Of a stretch of 64,000 nucleotides of DNA, positions 35,204 through 44,400 are shown piece by piece; the first letter of the stretch is position 1; each line of letters begins with the position of its first letter. Source of the stretch: an uncultured Collinsella sp. GTDB taxonomy: Bacteria > Actinomycetota > Coriobacteriia > Coriobacteriales > Coriobacteriaceae. Position numbers and translations under genes: made by a program. Where the stretch lies: NCBI GenBank assembly GCA_900541695.1, contig UQKL01000003.1, positions 74,740-138,739 of the forward strand, written 5' to 3'. Below the pieces are notes generated by a model, which saw only the letters and a list, made by a program, of their open reading frames with translations, did no database searches and was not told the DNA's origin.

Positions 35204-35633
35204 CCGCCCATGGATTACCTGCTTTTACTGTACGCGTTGACGGCTCGCTAGGGTGGGCCATGTGTCCCATTCTGAGGGCCGGATTTGCGCCGTTAAGTGG
35301 CAATATGTTCGGGCGCAAAAGAGGGGAGGGCCGATGTTGTCGGCCCTCCCCGGGGTTGGGTGCCCGTTGTTTTAATGGGGCGCGCGTACGTGGGCGTTGC
35401 CCCAACAGATTCCTTGTTTATAGATATGCCCCAGTTTGTGACGTCCGGAAGTCCCGAAAGGTGGGCCATGTGTCCCATGTTTGCGTTGGCATGGCCTATC
35501 GTGTGCCATAGAAATCCGCGATGGCCAGGTGTACTGACGCTAATGTGCTTATGGGCTAGACTTAGCATCATTACGTGTTTGATGCGGTTGGCCGGCGGTT
35601 GCCGCCCGACCGATCTATATGACTTGAAGGTGC
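35204..35633. other. 430-base intergenic region with hairpin and direct repeat
   Basis: No supported gene. It contains a perfect 12-bp hairpin (GGGGAGGGCCGA at 35323-35334 with TCGGCCCTCCCC at 35340-35351) without a T-run on the plus strand. It also has an exact 19-base direct repeat GGTGGGCCATGTGTCCCAT at 35252-35270 and 35460-35478, and an inverted pair TTTGCGCC/GGGCGCAAA near 35284-35319. The repeat is itself partly palindromic (TGGG...CCCA), which suggests a dispersed REP-like element. Confidence 0.5.
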
Positions 35634-35639
35634 ATGCGT

Positions 35640-36272
35640 ATGAGCCAAGAGATGATGGACAAGACCTGTCGCGGGTTTGCCGAGGCGCTGGCCGCGCGCG
35701 AGCCGGTTCCTGGCGGTGGCAGCGCGAGCGCCTTTGTGGGCGCGCTGGGCGCCTCGCTGTGTGGAATGGTTGCCCGCTACGGTGCGACCAATCCCGCGCT
35801 TGCTGATCGTGCGGATGACCTGACGCGCGCGTTTGCCCAGGCTGATGAGCTGGCGCAGGAACTAGTGGGTCTGGTTGCCGAGGATGTGCGCGCGTACGGC
35901 CAGGTGTCTGCGGCATACGGTATTCCTTGTGATGACCCGGCTCGACCCGTGGCGATTCAGGACGCGTTGCGCGTGGCGGCCATGCCACCGTATCGGATCA
36001 TGGATGCCTGCGCCCGCGCGCTGGCGCTGCTCGAGGACATGGCCGACAAGGGTTCGCGCCAGTTGCTGTCCGACGTGGCATGCGGCGCCGTGTTCTGCCG
36101 CGCCGCCATGCAAGGCGCGAGCCTGACGCTCTTTGCCAACACCACATCTATGAAAGACCGGGCGCGCGCCGAGGAACTCGAGGCGGCGTGCGATGAACTA
36201 CTAGATACGTGGCTGCCGCGCGCCGATGCACTGGCGCGCCGCGCTGCCGACGCCGCAAGGAAGAGGAGATAG
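35640..36272 (+). CDS. Cyclodeaminase/cyclohydrolase family protein (FTCD C-terminal type)
   Basis: A 210-aa, all-helical protein of the formiminotransferase-cyclodeaminase C-terminal family, expected to act on formimino-THF or methenyl-THF. The loop PVPGGGSASAFVGALGASL near residue 25 is the folate-binding signature, and the C-terminal helices carry the usual TTSMKDRARAEELE. The ATG at 35640 has AAGGTG seven bases upstream; ATG 35634 is too close to it. Its stop lies two bases before the folD start, so the pair forms one operon for 5,10-methenyl-THF interconversion. Confidence 0.88.
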   Translation: MSQEMMDKTCRGFAEALAAREPVPGGGSASAFVGALGASLCGMVARYGATNPALADRADDLTRAFAQADELAQELVGLVAEDVRAYGQVSAAYGIPCDDPARPVAIQDALRVAAMPPYRIMDACARALALLEDMADKGSRQLLSDVACGAVFCRAAMQGASLTLFANTTSMKDRARAEELEAACDELLDTWLPRADALARRAADAARKRR

Positions 36273-36274
36273 CC

Positions 36275-37129
36275 ATGGCCGAGCTGCTCAAGGGTGCTCC
36301 CGTTGCCCGTGCTTTGACCGAGGAACTTGCCGCTCGTTGCGTCGCCCTGCGCGAACAGGGCATCGTGCCGACGCTGGCCATCGTTCGCGTGGGCGAGCGC
36401 GAGGACGATCTATCCTACGAGCGCGGCGCCCTCAAGCGCTGTGAGAAGGTTGGCGTTGAGGCTCGCCGCGTTTTACTCCCTGTCGATGTTTCGCAGGATG
36501 AGCTACTGGCGGCTATTAAGGACATCAATGCCGACCCCGCTGTTCATGGCTGCCTGATGTTTCGTCCGTTGCCCGCTGGGCTTGACGAGGATGCGGTTGC
36601 CGCGGCACTCGATCCCGCCAAGGATGTTGACTCCATGACACCGGCCTCGCTGCTCACCACGCTTTCGGGTCGTGGCGAGGGCTTTGCTCCCTGCACGGCC
36701 GAGGCCGTGTTTGCGTTGCTGGACCATTACGGTGTTGAGCTGGATGGGGCAAAGGTCACGGTTGTTGGTCGGTCGCTGGTAATTGGTCGTCCCGTTGCCG
36801 CCATGCTTACGGCTCGCAATGCCACGGTGACGATGTGCCATACGCATACGCGCGACTTGGCTGCCGAGTGCCGTGCGGCTGATATTGTGGTTGCGGCCGT
36901 TGGACGCGCACGCACGATTGGCGCGGATGCGGTTCGCGAGGGCCAGACGATCATCGATGTCGGCATTAACTGGGACGAGGCCGCTGGCAAGCTGGTCGGC
37001 GATGTCGATTTTGATGCTGCGGAACCGATCGCTGGCGCAATTACTCCGGTGCCGGGCGGCGTGGGGGCTGTGACCACCGCGATTCTCGCCAAGCACGTGA
37101 TCGAGGCGGCGGAGCGCGCATCGAAATAG
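36275..37129 (+). CDS. folD: Bifunctional methylene-THF dehydrogenase/methenyl-THF cyclohydrolase
   Basis: A 284-aa FolD converting 5,10-methylene-THF to 10-formyl-THF. The N-terminal active region retains the substrate motif (LSYERGALKRCEKVGVEARR, matching YxxxKxK with Tyr and Lys), and VHGCLMFRPLP replaces the canonical GILVQLPLP. The NAD(P)-binding segment VTVVGRSLVIGRPVAAMLTARNATVT is classical. The C-terminus has the GGVGAVTTAILAKHV motif. An AAGAGGAG site overlaps the end of the cyclodeaminase gene. With fhs in the same window, it completes the formate-to-methylene-THF branch. Confidence 0.93.
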   Translation: MAELLKGAPVARALTEELAARCVALREQGIVPTLAIVRVGEREDDLSYERGALKRCEKVGVEARRVLLPVDVSQDELLAAIKDINADPAVHGCLMFRPLPAGLDEDAVAAALDPAKDVDSMTPASLLTTLSGRGEGFAPCTAEAVFALLDHYGVELDGAKVTVVGRSLVIGRPVAAMLTARNATVTMCHTHTRDLAAECRAADIVVAAVGRARTIGADAVREGQTIIDVGINWDEAAGKLVGDVDFDAAEPIAGAITPVPGGVGAVTTAILAKHVIEAAERASK

Positions 37130-37230
37130 TCGTTTTTGACCACAGGGGTTGCCGGGGCGGCTGTTTCGCCCTTTTTGCGCCGAAGCGATACACTGTTGCC
37201 GTTTGATTTCTTCGCTCAAGGAGGATGCGC

Positions 37231-38754
37231 ATGCCGTGCACAACGATTTTGGTTGGTAAGAACGCGAGCTACGACGGGTCGACGCTGGTTGCCCGCAACG
37301 AGGACTCGTCCAACGGGGTGTTTGAGCCCAAGCGCATGCGTGTTGTGCACCCCGACGAGCAGCCGCGTGTCTACACGAGCGTTTTGAGCCACCTGACCGT
37401 TGAGCTGCCCGATAATCCCATGCGTTATACAAGCGTCCCCGACGTTGTCCCGGGTCATGGCATTTGGGCCGAGGCCGGCTTCAACGAGCTCAACGTTGGC
37501 ATGTCCGCAACCGAGACGCTTACCACCAACGAGCGCGTCCGCGGCGCCGATCCGCTCGTGGACTACGTGCCCGCCAAGGGTAACGAGGGCGAGGACGGCT
37601 ATGTTCCGGCGCAGCCCGGTGGCCTGGGCGAGGAGGATATGGTGACCCTGGTGCTGCCGTACGCCAAGTCTGCCCGCGATGGCGTGCGTATCCTGGGTGA
37701 CCTGCTCGAGCGCTACGGCACCTACGAGAACAACGGCATCGCCTTTAGTGACGTGGACGAGATCTGGTGGCTCGAGACCATCGGCGGCCACCACTGGATC
37801 GCCAAGCGCGTGCCCGATGACGCCTATGTGACCATGCCTAACCAGCTGGGTATCGATAGCTTTGACCTGGACGATGCCGAGGGCGCCCAGGTCGACCATA
37901 TGTGCTCCGCCGACCTGCGCTCCTGGATGGCCGAGTGGCATCTGGACCTGACGCTGGGCGTCGAGGGCGACGGTCCCGCTGCGGTCTTTAACCCGCGCGA
38001 GGCCTTTGGCTCGCACAGCGACAGCGACCACGTCTACAACACGCCGCGCGCCTGGTATATGCAGCGCTGCCTCAACCCCAGCGATGTGTGGGACGGTCCC
38101 GAGGCCGACTACACGCCCGAGAGCGACGATATCCCCTGGAGCCGCGTGCCCGAGCGCAAGGTGACCATCGAGGATATCAAGTACGTGCTTTCGAGCCACT
38201 ACCAGGGTACGGAGTACGACTGCTACGGCAGCAAGGGCACGCCCGCCACGCGCGGCGCCTATCGTCCCATCGGCATCAACCGCAACGGTCAGCTCGCCGT
38301 GCTGCAACTGCGCCCCTATGCACAGCCGGCGTATCGCGCCGTACAGTGGATGGCCTTTGGCTCTAACTCGTTTAACGCGCTCGTGCCGCTGTACGCCAAT
38401 GTCGAGACCATGCCCGAGTACTATGCCGACACGCAGGCCCGCGTGACGTCGGAGAATTTCTATTGGGCAAATCGCCTGATCGGTGCCTTGGCCGATGTTC
38501 GCTTCCACGAGTGTGGTCGCGCGGTCGAGGATTATCAGGAGAAGGTCGGCGGCATGGGCCACAAGCAGATTCACGACGTTGACGCTGTCGTAGCCGCACT
38601 GCCCGAGACTGAGGTGCCTGCCGAGCTCGCCCGCGCCAACGAGGCCTTTGCCGAGCTCGTGCGCGTGGAGACCGATGCTCTGTTGGGCAAGGTGCTCTAC
38701 ACCACGAGCTGTGCCATGAAGAATTCCTTCGCGATGAACGATAACGTAAGGTAA
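37231..38754 (+). CDS. C69-family dipeptidase (PepD type)
   Basis: A 507-aa N-terminal-nucleophile hydrolase. The protein begins MPCTTILVGKNASYDGSTLV; in this family the Cys (residue 3) becomes the nucleophile after removal of a short prepeptide. RNEDSSNGVFEPK and the central AGFNELNVGMSATETL are typical C69 features. No signal peptide is present, so it is cytoplasmic. The second ATG (37231) is chosen because AAGGAGG is six bases upstream; the first ATG (37225) abuts the site. Role: peptide scavenging. It appears monocistronic. Confidence 0.93.
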   Translation: MPCTTILVGKNASYDGSTLVARNEDSSNGVFEPKRMRVVHPDEQPRVYTSVLSHLTVELPDNPMRYTSVPDVVPGHGIWAEAGFNELNVGMSATETLTTNERVRGADPLVDYVPAKGNEGEDGYVPAQPGGLGEEDMVTLVLPYAKSARDGVRILGDLLERYGTYENNGIAFSDVDEIWWLETIGGHHWIAKRVPDDAYVTMPNQLGIDSFDLDDAEGAQVDHMCSADLRSWMAEWHLDLTLGVEGDGPAAVFNPREAFGSHSDSDHVYNTPRAWYMQRCLNPSDVWDGPEADYTPESDDIPWSRVPERKVTIEDIKYVLSSHYQGTEYDCYGSKGTPATRGAYRPIGINRNGQLAVLQLRPYAQPAYRAVQWMAFGSNSFNALVPLYANVETMPEYYADTQARVTSENFYWANRLIGALADVRFHECGRAVEDYQEKVGGMGHKQIHDVDAVVAALPETEVPAELARANEAFAELVRVETDALLGKVLYTTSCAMKNSFAMNDNVR

Positions 38755-38772
38755 AGACGGCCTTGCAGCGAG

Positions 38773-38811
38773 CGAGCGGGGCAAACGCCGTCAAAGGCTT
38801 TGCCCCGCTCG
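38773..38811 (+). terminator. Likely terminator after the dipeptidase gene
   Basis: CGAGCGGGGCAAA pairs with TTTGCCCCGCTCG (13 bp, perfect). The following ATTTCTAT is only a weak T-run. Confidence 0.65.
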
Positions 38812-38837
38812 ATTTCTATCTTGGCGGCAAAACGATT

Positions 38838-38867
38838 TTGTGTCGTTCGCTCAATCTTGGGTACAAG
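38838..38867 (+). promoter_or_regulatory. Probable promoter of the 138-aa protein/UbiB operon
   Basis: TTGTGT (38838-38843) and TACAAG (38862-38867) with an 18-base spacer resemble a housekeeping sigma promoter, about 35 bases before the start codon. Confidence 0.4.
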
Positions 38868-38902
38868 AAGGCCAATGCAGTTGTTCACGATTGGAGCCAA
38901 CC

Positions 38903-39319
38903 ATGGTTATGAAATTCGATCAGCTTGTTAACGGTGCCATCAACGTGGGCTTCGGCGCCGCCGCCGTTGCCGTCGAGGGCGGCAAGAAGGTCCTCGACGA
39001 CCTCAATACCAAAGGCGAGCAGGTTCGCAAGGACGCCGGCACTCCCGATATCGCCCGCAGCGTGTCCGACATGTTCGAGCAGGCCGGTGGCACCATTTCC
39101 GACCTGACCGAGCGTCTGGGCATGCAGGGTGAGACTGCGGCGCAGCGCGTGCTCGACGAGCTCATCCTGGCCCGCGTCCGCGTTATGACCGCCCCCGAGC
39201 GCACGGCCTTTTTGGCCCATGTGCGCGACATCGTCGATTCGGTCGAGGACAACGTGACTTCGGTGCCCGTCGAGTCCGTTGAGCCCGACGATGCAGAGGA
39301 CACCGAAGAGGCCGAGTAG
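38903..39319 (+). CDS. Small acidic helical protein upstream of UbiB
   Basis: A 138-aa protein with a phasin-like outline. It has an Ala/Val/Gly-rich amphipathic N-terminus (INVGFGAAAVAVEGGKKVLDDL), a helical middle, and a strongly acidic tail (VESVEPDDAEDTEEAE). There is no signal peptide or clear transmembrane helix. The ATG at 38903 follows GGAGCC. It lies eight bases upstream of a UbiB-family kinase gene and is almost certainly co-transcribed. Small phasin-like proteins paired with ABC1 kinases occur in several bacteria, but no function is established. Confidence 0.75.
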   Translation: MVMKFDQLVNGAINVGFGAAAVAVEGGKKVLDDLNTKGEQVRKDAGTPDIARSVSDMFEQAGGTISDLTERLGMQGETAAQRVLDELILARVRVMTAPERTAFLAHVRDIVDSVEDNVTSVPVESVEPDDAEDTEEAE

Positions 39320-39327
39320 CAGCGCAG

Positions 39328-41091
39328 ATGGCAGATTCCACCACCGATTACAACAATCTAGATCCCTTGGGTGACGAGGCGGCGGTTGTCGATGAGGTCG
39401 ATGCCGCCGTCTCGGGCGCTCGCAAGAAGCCGCGTGCTGTCGATATGGTTCCCGAAGAGCCCGACGCGATGGCGCCGGACGAGGAATACCAGCTCACGCC
39501 GGCAGGCCGCCGCGAACGCATTGGGCAGATCGTTCGCCTGATCAAAAAGTACCGCGTATGGGATAACCTCACGCCGGTGCGCCTGCGTCGTCTGCTCGAA
39601 GAGCTCGGCCCCATGTTCGTCAAGATGGGGCAGATCCTGGCCAACCGGTCCGAGATTTTGCCGCAGCGGTTTTGCGACGAGCTGCGCCGCCTGCGCTCCG
39701 ACGTAGACCCGGTGCCGTATGAGGTAGTGCTCCGCTGTCTGGAAGAGGAGTACGGCCAGCGCCTGGGGCAGATGTTCGACGCGATCGACCCCAACCCGCT
39801 CGGAAGCGCGTCGCTCGCGCAGGTACACCGTGCCCGCCTGGTGACGGGCGAGGACGTGGCCGTTAAGGTGCAGCGCCCCGGCGCGCAACAGGTCATGGCA
39901 CAGGACATCGACATCATCCGTTCGGTGGTGCGCATCGTTTCCAAGTTCGTCAACACCGACCAGTTTGTTGACTTACACGGCGTGGTCGAAGAGCTGTGGA
40001 CCTCGTTTCGCGAGGAGACCAACTTTTTGGCCGAGGCAAAAAATCTCAACGATTTCTATGACTTCCACAAAAGCGTGCATGGCGTTTCGTGTCCCAAATC
40101 CTACCTGGACCTTTGCACCGAACACGTCGTGGTCATGGACTACATCGACGGCATCTCCATTGCCGATCCCGAGCGCCTGGTGGCCGAGGGCTATGACCTG
40201 GAAAAGATCGGCTCGGCGATCGTCGAGGACTATTCGACGCAGGTGCTCGACGACGGCTTTTTCCATGCCGACCCGCATGCGGGAAACATCATCCTCAAGG
40301 ACGGCATTGTCTACTTTATTGACCTGGGCATGGTCGGGCGCATGTCGAGCCACGACCGCGGTATCGTCAAGGATATGATCTTTGCCGTGGCCGAGGGCGA
40401 TGTGCCCAAGCTCAAGGATTCGCTCATGCGTTTTGCCGTGACGCGCGGTGATTCGGCCGAGCTCGACCATTCGGCCTTTTTGTCCGATTTGGACTTTATC
40501 GTAGCCGACTTTGCAGGACTCGATCTTAAGGACCTGGATATCGGCGAGTTTTTGACCTCGCTGTTAAACCTCGCGCGTAAGAATGACGTTGAGCTGCCGA
40601 GCGTGGTGACGATGTTCGCCCGCGGCATGGTGACGCTCGAGGGTCTGCTGACCGAGTACATGCCCAACGTCAACATGATCCAGATCATCCAAGCGCACAT
40701 CAAAAACGAGAAGAGCGCCTATGCGCGCGTCCGCGAAATGGGGCGCGACTTTGCGGCGAGCAGCTATCGCGCGGCAAAAGGCTCGCTCGAGGCGGCCGAG
40801 TATCTGGGCTTGGCGTCGCGTATGCTCACGCGCGGCCAGCTCAAGCTGAACTTGCAGCTCATGAGTAGCGACAAGGCGCTGCGTCAGATAGGCGGCATCG
40901 TCGACCGCATGTCAATGGCCATTGTCATTGCCGGCCTGTTTATCGGTTCCTCGGTGGTCTACTATGCGCGCATCGAGCCTGTTGTGCTCGGTATTCCGAT
41001 CATCGGCTTTGTTGGCTATGTGAGCGCGCTGGTTTTGGCGCTCATGCTGGGCCGCAATATCTGGCGCAACAGTCACGGCGGCAAGCACTAG
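39328..41091 (+). CDS. ABC1/UbiB/AarF atypical kinase family protein
   Basis: A 587-aa UbiB-family protein. The family-specific KxGQ motif is FVKMGQILANRSEILP near residue 95. The Ala-rich loop is LGSASLAQVHRARLV, followed by the invariant Lys in VAVKVQRPG and the ExD-type EETNFLAEAKN. The catalytic DPHAGN is in FFHADPHAGNIILKD and the metal-binding Asp in VYFIDLGMVGR. Two C-terminal membrane helices (SMAIVIAGLFIGSSVVYYA; VLGIPIIGFVGYVSALVLAL) anchor it. Known relatives support isoprenoid-quinone or lipid homeostasis by ATPase activity. An anaerobe of this type may not make ubiquinone, so the substrate is open. Confidence 0.93.
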   Translation: MADSTTDYNNLDPLGDEAAVVDEVDAAVSGARKKPRAVDMVPEEPDAMAPDEEYQLTPAGRRERIGQIVRLIKKYRVWDNLTPVRLRRLLEELGPMFVKMGQILANRSEILPQRFCDELRRLRSDVDPVPYEVVLRCLEEEYGQRLGQMFDAIDPNPLGSASLAQVHRARLVTGEDVAVKVQRPGAQQVMAQDIDIIRSVVRIVSKFVNTDQFVDLHGVVEELWTSFREETNFLAEAKNLNDFYDFHKSVHGVSCPKSYLDLCTEHVVVMDYIDGISIADPERLVAEGYDLEKIGSAIVEDYSTQVLDDGFFHADPHAGNIILKDGIVYFIDLGMVGRMSSHDRGIVKDMIFAVAEGDVPKLKDSLMRFAVTRGDSAELDHSAFLSDLDFIVADFAGLDLKDLDIGEFLTSLLNLARKNDVELPSVVTMFARGMVTLEGLLTEYMPNVNMIQIIQAHIKNEKSAYARVREMGRDFAASSYRAAKGSLEAAEYLGLASRMLTRGQLKLNLQLMSSDKALRQIGGIVDRMSMAIVIAGLFIGSSVVYYARIEPVVLGIPIIGFVGYVSALVLALMLGRNIWRNSHGGKH

Positions 41092-41195
41092 CGTAGCTGC
41101 ACGGTGTCTTGTCCCACGGCGCCCTTCCATACCCAACTCTTTCCTATCGCAAACAATAGCTTTTACCTTGGGCTTCGCCTGCGTACGGGGCCCTT

Positions 41196-41223
41196 TTGCG
41201 TGATACCATACTGACAGTAATAA
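41196..41223 (+). promoter_or_regulatory. Probable promoter of the cobalamin-riboswitch operon
   Basis: TTGCGT (41196-41201) and TAATAA (41218-41223) with a 16-base spacer place transcription start at the beginning of the riboswitch. Confidence 0.45.
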
Positions 41224-41224
41224 T

Positions 41225-41445
41225 CAATGGCCTAGATGGTGGTGCGGAGACGCACGAATGCGTGGTTTTCCTGCGCATTTGGGAGAATCGGGGTGCAAGT
41301 CCCCGGCTGTACCAGTAACCGTAATTCCTCTTGGCTCGGGATGCTCGCGTCGCAGATCGGACGACGTACCCGAGCCGTTAAGGTTAAGTCGGATCGCCTC
41401 CCATCTTGCATGCGGCTGCGGCGTATGCCGCCGGTGTGCATAGGG
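41225..41445 (+). promoter_or_regulatory. Cobalamin (B12) riboswitch
   Basis: The core matches the B12 element. GGGAGAATCGGGGTGCAAGT then CCCCGGCTGTACCAGTAACCGT (41281-41321) is the conserved P3-P6 segment (GGGAAnnnnGTGCRAnTCCnnnGCTGnnCCCGCAACTGT-like). AAGTCGGATCGCC (41386-41398) corresponds to the closing AGxCxGGAxACCxGCC box. A further hairpin, TGCATGCGGCTGCGGCG with CCGCCGGTGTGCA, lies directly before the GGAGGG ribosome-binding site at 41450, which suggests translational control. The first regulated gene encodes a large DUF4430 surface protein, fitting a cobalamin-acquisition role. Confidence 0.9.
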
Positions 41446-41468
41446 CTCTGGAGGGAAGGGGGACCCCG

Positions 41469-44400
41469 ATGGGGGAACTCGAGCGCAGCATGCGCGATGA
41501 CGTGGGGCAGCCTCAGGGCAACGCTCCAAGTACAGACAATGGGGGACAAATGGATATGTTTGAGGACGAGCGCAAGCGCGCCTCGTTGCGTCGCCATGGG
41601 GCGATCGCGCGCGGCGTAGCCAAGCGCGGCCTGGTGGCATTCCTGGCCTTCGCGATGGCCTTTGGCACCACACCGGCCCAGCTGTGGGCCGATGGCGCCG
41701 AGGGCATTGCCGAGGCCGTGGCTCAGGCCACAATGCCGAGCGAGGGCGCGCAGGCCACGGACGGTACTGCAGATACTACCGCGGCTGCTGCCGACGCAAA
41801 CGATTCGGCTGCAGGTGGCTCCTCCGAAACTGGGGATACGGGTTCGGCCGCGCCTGACAACGTGAGCGATGATGCATCGGACGACCCCGCTGCGTCAGAC
41901 CCTGCTTCGGCCACCCCGGCGAGCGAGGCGTCTGACACCACCGCCGAGACCGGCGACGCGACTGCGGTGGCCAGCGAGCCCAGTGTTGCCAAGGCCGCGT
42001 CTCGTGCCGCTGATACGTTTTCCTCGAATAATGGTGTCAGCGTCGGAAAAAGCCAGTCGCCTTCTCGTTGGGCTGGCTCTAACTTCACCGCTTTTATCCA
42101 GAGCAATACTACGCTCTATGCGAATGTTTGGACTTCGTCCAGCAAGCGCGCCAGCGCTTCGGGCTGCACCTATCAGTGGCTTGCTGCCGACATCAGCAAC
42201 AAGAGCGATGCGGACAATTCCGCATTTGTTCCTGTCGAGGGCCAGACGGGCGCATCGATCGTTTTGGACGATGCCCTGCGTACTCAGCTTAACGGCAAGT
42301 GCCTGCGCGTACGCATTACCGATGCAAGCGGTAACGTCATCTACGGCCCGACCAAGGGCGCCAACAACCAAAAGCTGACGGCGACGAACACCATCAAGGC
42401 ACCCGTTCCTACCAAGACGGCCCTGGATGCAAAGTCTTATGTCCTCATCCAGTCTTCGGCAGACGATTCGAGCTCGTATTCGTCCGTCAAGGCCGAGATA
42501 CTGAACCCTGGCACTACACTTTGGGCGAATGCCTACGACGGCGAAGCGGTCCCCAATAAGCGTATTGCGGCGCAGGGTGGCTGGACCTATCAGTGGCTTG
42601 CGTCCGATACGCGCGATGCCGAGGACTCTGCCTATCAGGTGATTCCCGGTCAGACCGGCCAGTCGCTAACGATTACGGACGAACTCGCCTCGCAGCTTGC
42701 GGGCAAGTACATTCGCGTTAAGGTTGTCGGCGATGGCCAGGAGCTGTACGGTCCGAGCAGCTCTTTCGGGACGCCCGCGTCTGTTGGCTACAATACGCCG
42801 GGTCCTGTTGCCGCGAGTGACCAGATCGCGTTAGGCCACATCGTTCTCGCCTATAACGGCGCCGAATTTGGCGACGATTATGAGAACGTCCCCAACGCTA
42901 ACGTCGGTGACACGATTAAGGCTGCCGCCTACTACCTTAACTACGACACGCCGACTGACCTCTATGGCTCCGACAAGGTCGATTTTTCTTGGTGGGTGGC
43001 CGATTCTGCTGACGGCACGTTCGAGCAGGTTGCAACTGGTGATACCTTCACGGTTACCAAGGAGTGCGCGAACCGCTACCTCAAGGTGGTCGCAAAGGCC
43101 AAGAAGGGTATCCCCGGCTCCGATAGCTGTGAGACCAAGGCGGGCCGCATTCTGCCCAAGGGCGCGACGACGCTCGATTCAGTTGCATTTACCAATGCGA
43201 GCAAGGGCGCCAAGGACACTGGCTCTACGATTGAGGCGTGCGCCTACAAGGCGGTCGATTACTCGTCTGAGCCGGTTACCGAGGGCGTTACCTACACGTG
43301 GCGTTGGTCCTCTGTCGACCCGTCTTCCTCTGCGTTTGATGCGAAGACCGACTGGCATGTGGTCGAGGGCAAAACCGACAGCAGCTTTACGATTCCCGAT
43401 GACTACGCCAAGCGCTGGGTGAGCGTGTCGGCCACTGCGGGCGATAACACCGTAGAGGCGACTACTGCTGTGGCCGTTAAGGCCGCAGGCTCGCACGAGC
43501 TGTTCCTGGCGTATCTCAAAAAGATCGTCGGCGATCAGAGCGATGACGCCAAGTTTGTCTACAAGAGTGGCGAAAAGATCGGTGTTACTGCATTCGAGAA
43601 GACGTCTGCAGGAACAAAGGGTGCCGAGCTTACATCTGATCAACTGACGTATACGTGGCAGATTGCCGATAGCGCCCAGGGTCCGTTCACGACGCTGACG
43701 GATGAGAACGCGCACAGGCCGTCGTTCGTAATTTCGCAAAAGTACGTCGGCAAGTACCTCAAGTGCATCGTCGACGGTGGCTACAACACCGACTATGCCT
43801 CCACGCGTTATGCCATCGTCAAGGGCGAAGATGCCAAGGCGTATACCCTGACATCGGTTAATGTCGCTTCGAGCGGCAACCTTGCACAGGTCGGCGGAAC
43901 GCTTACCCCTACTGCCAATTACATGGCAACGGGCGATTGGGGCGATTACGAGACGGCACTCCCCGAGGGCTCCCTCGTCGATTACCGCTGGTATCTCGCC
44001 GATGACGCTGAGGGCACAAATGCCCACGAGCTGTTTGGCGCCGACGAAACGACCGGCGCGATCACGCTTCCCGCCTCGGCTGAGGGCAAATACGCCTATG
44101 TCGTGGCAAACGCCGGCAACAACGATGTCAAGAGCACCGCTTGGCTCGTTAATTCTTCCGACGAAAAGTCTCTTTCCGTTAACGTCAGGGTTGTAGGCGT
44201 AAGCAAGCACGATGTCGGTCAGTCCTATGACCTTGTGGACTGGGTGCCGACGGCCTCGTTTGAGTGGTCGAGTACCCAAAAAATGTCTGCCTGGGACATC
44301 TTTGCCAAGGTGCTTGACGACGCCGGCTATAGCTATAGCACGGACGGCGGCGTTCCCTATTCGGTTACGAACCCCGATAAGTCCCAGACGCTCGCGATGG

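Noticed and set aside
41406-41468. Upstream TTG start for the giant surface protein
   Set aside because: It lies within the riboswitch and before the GGAGGG ribosome-binding site; ATG 41469 fits better.
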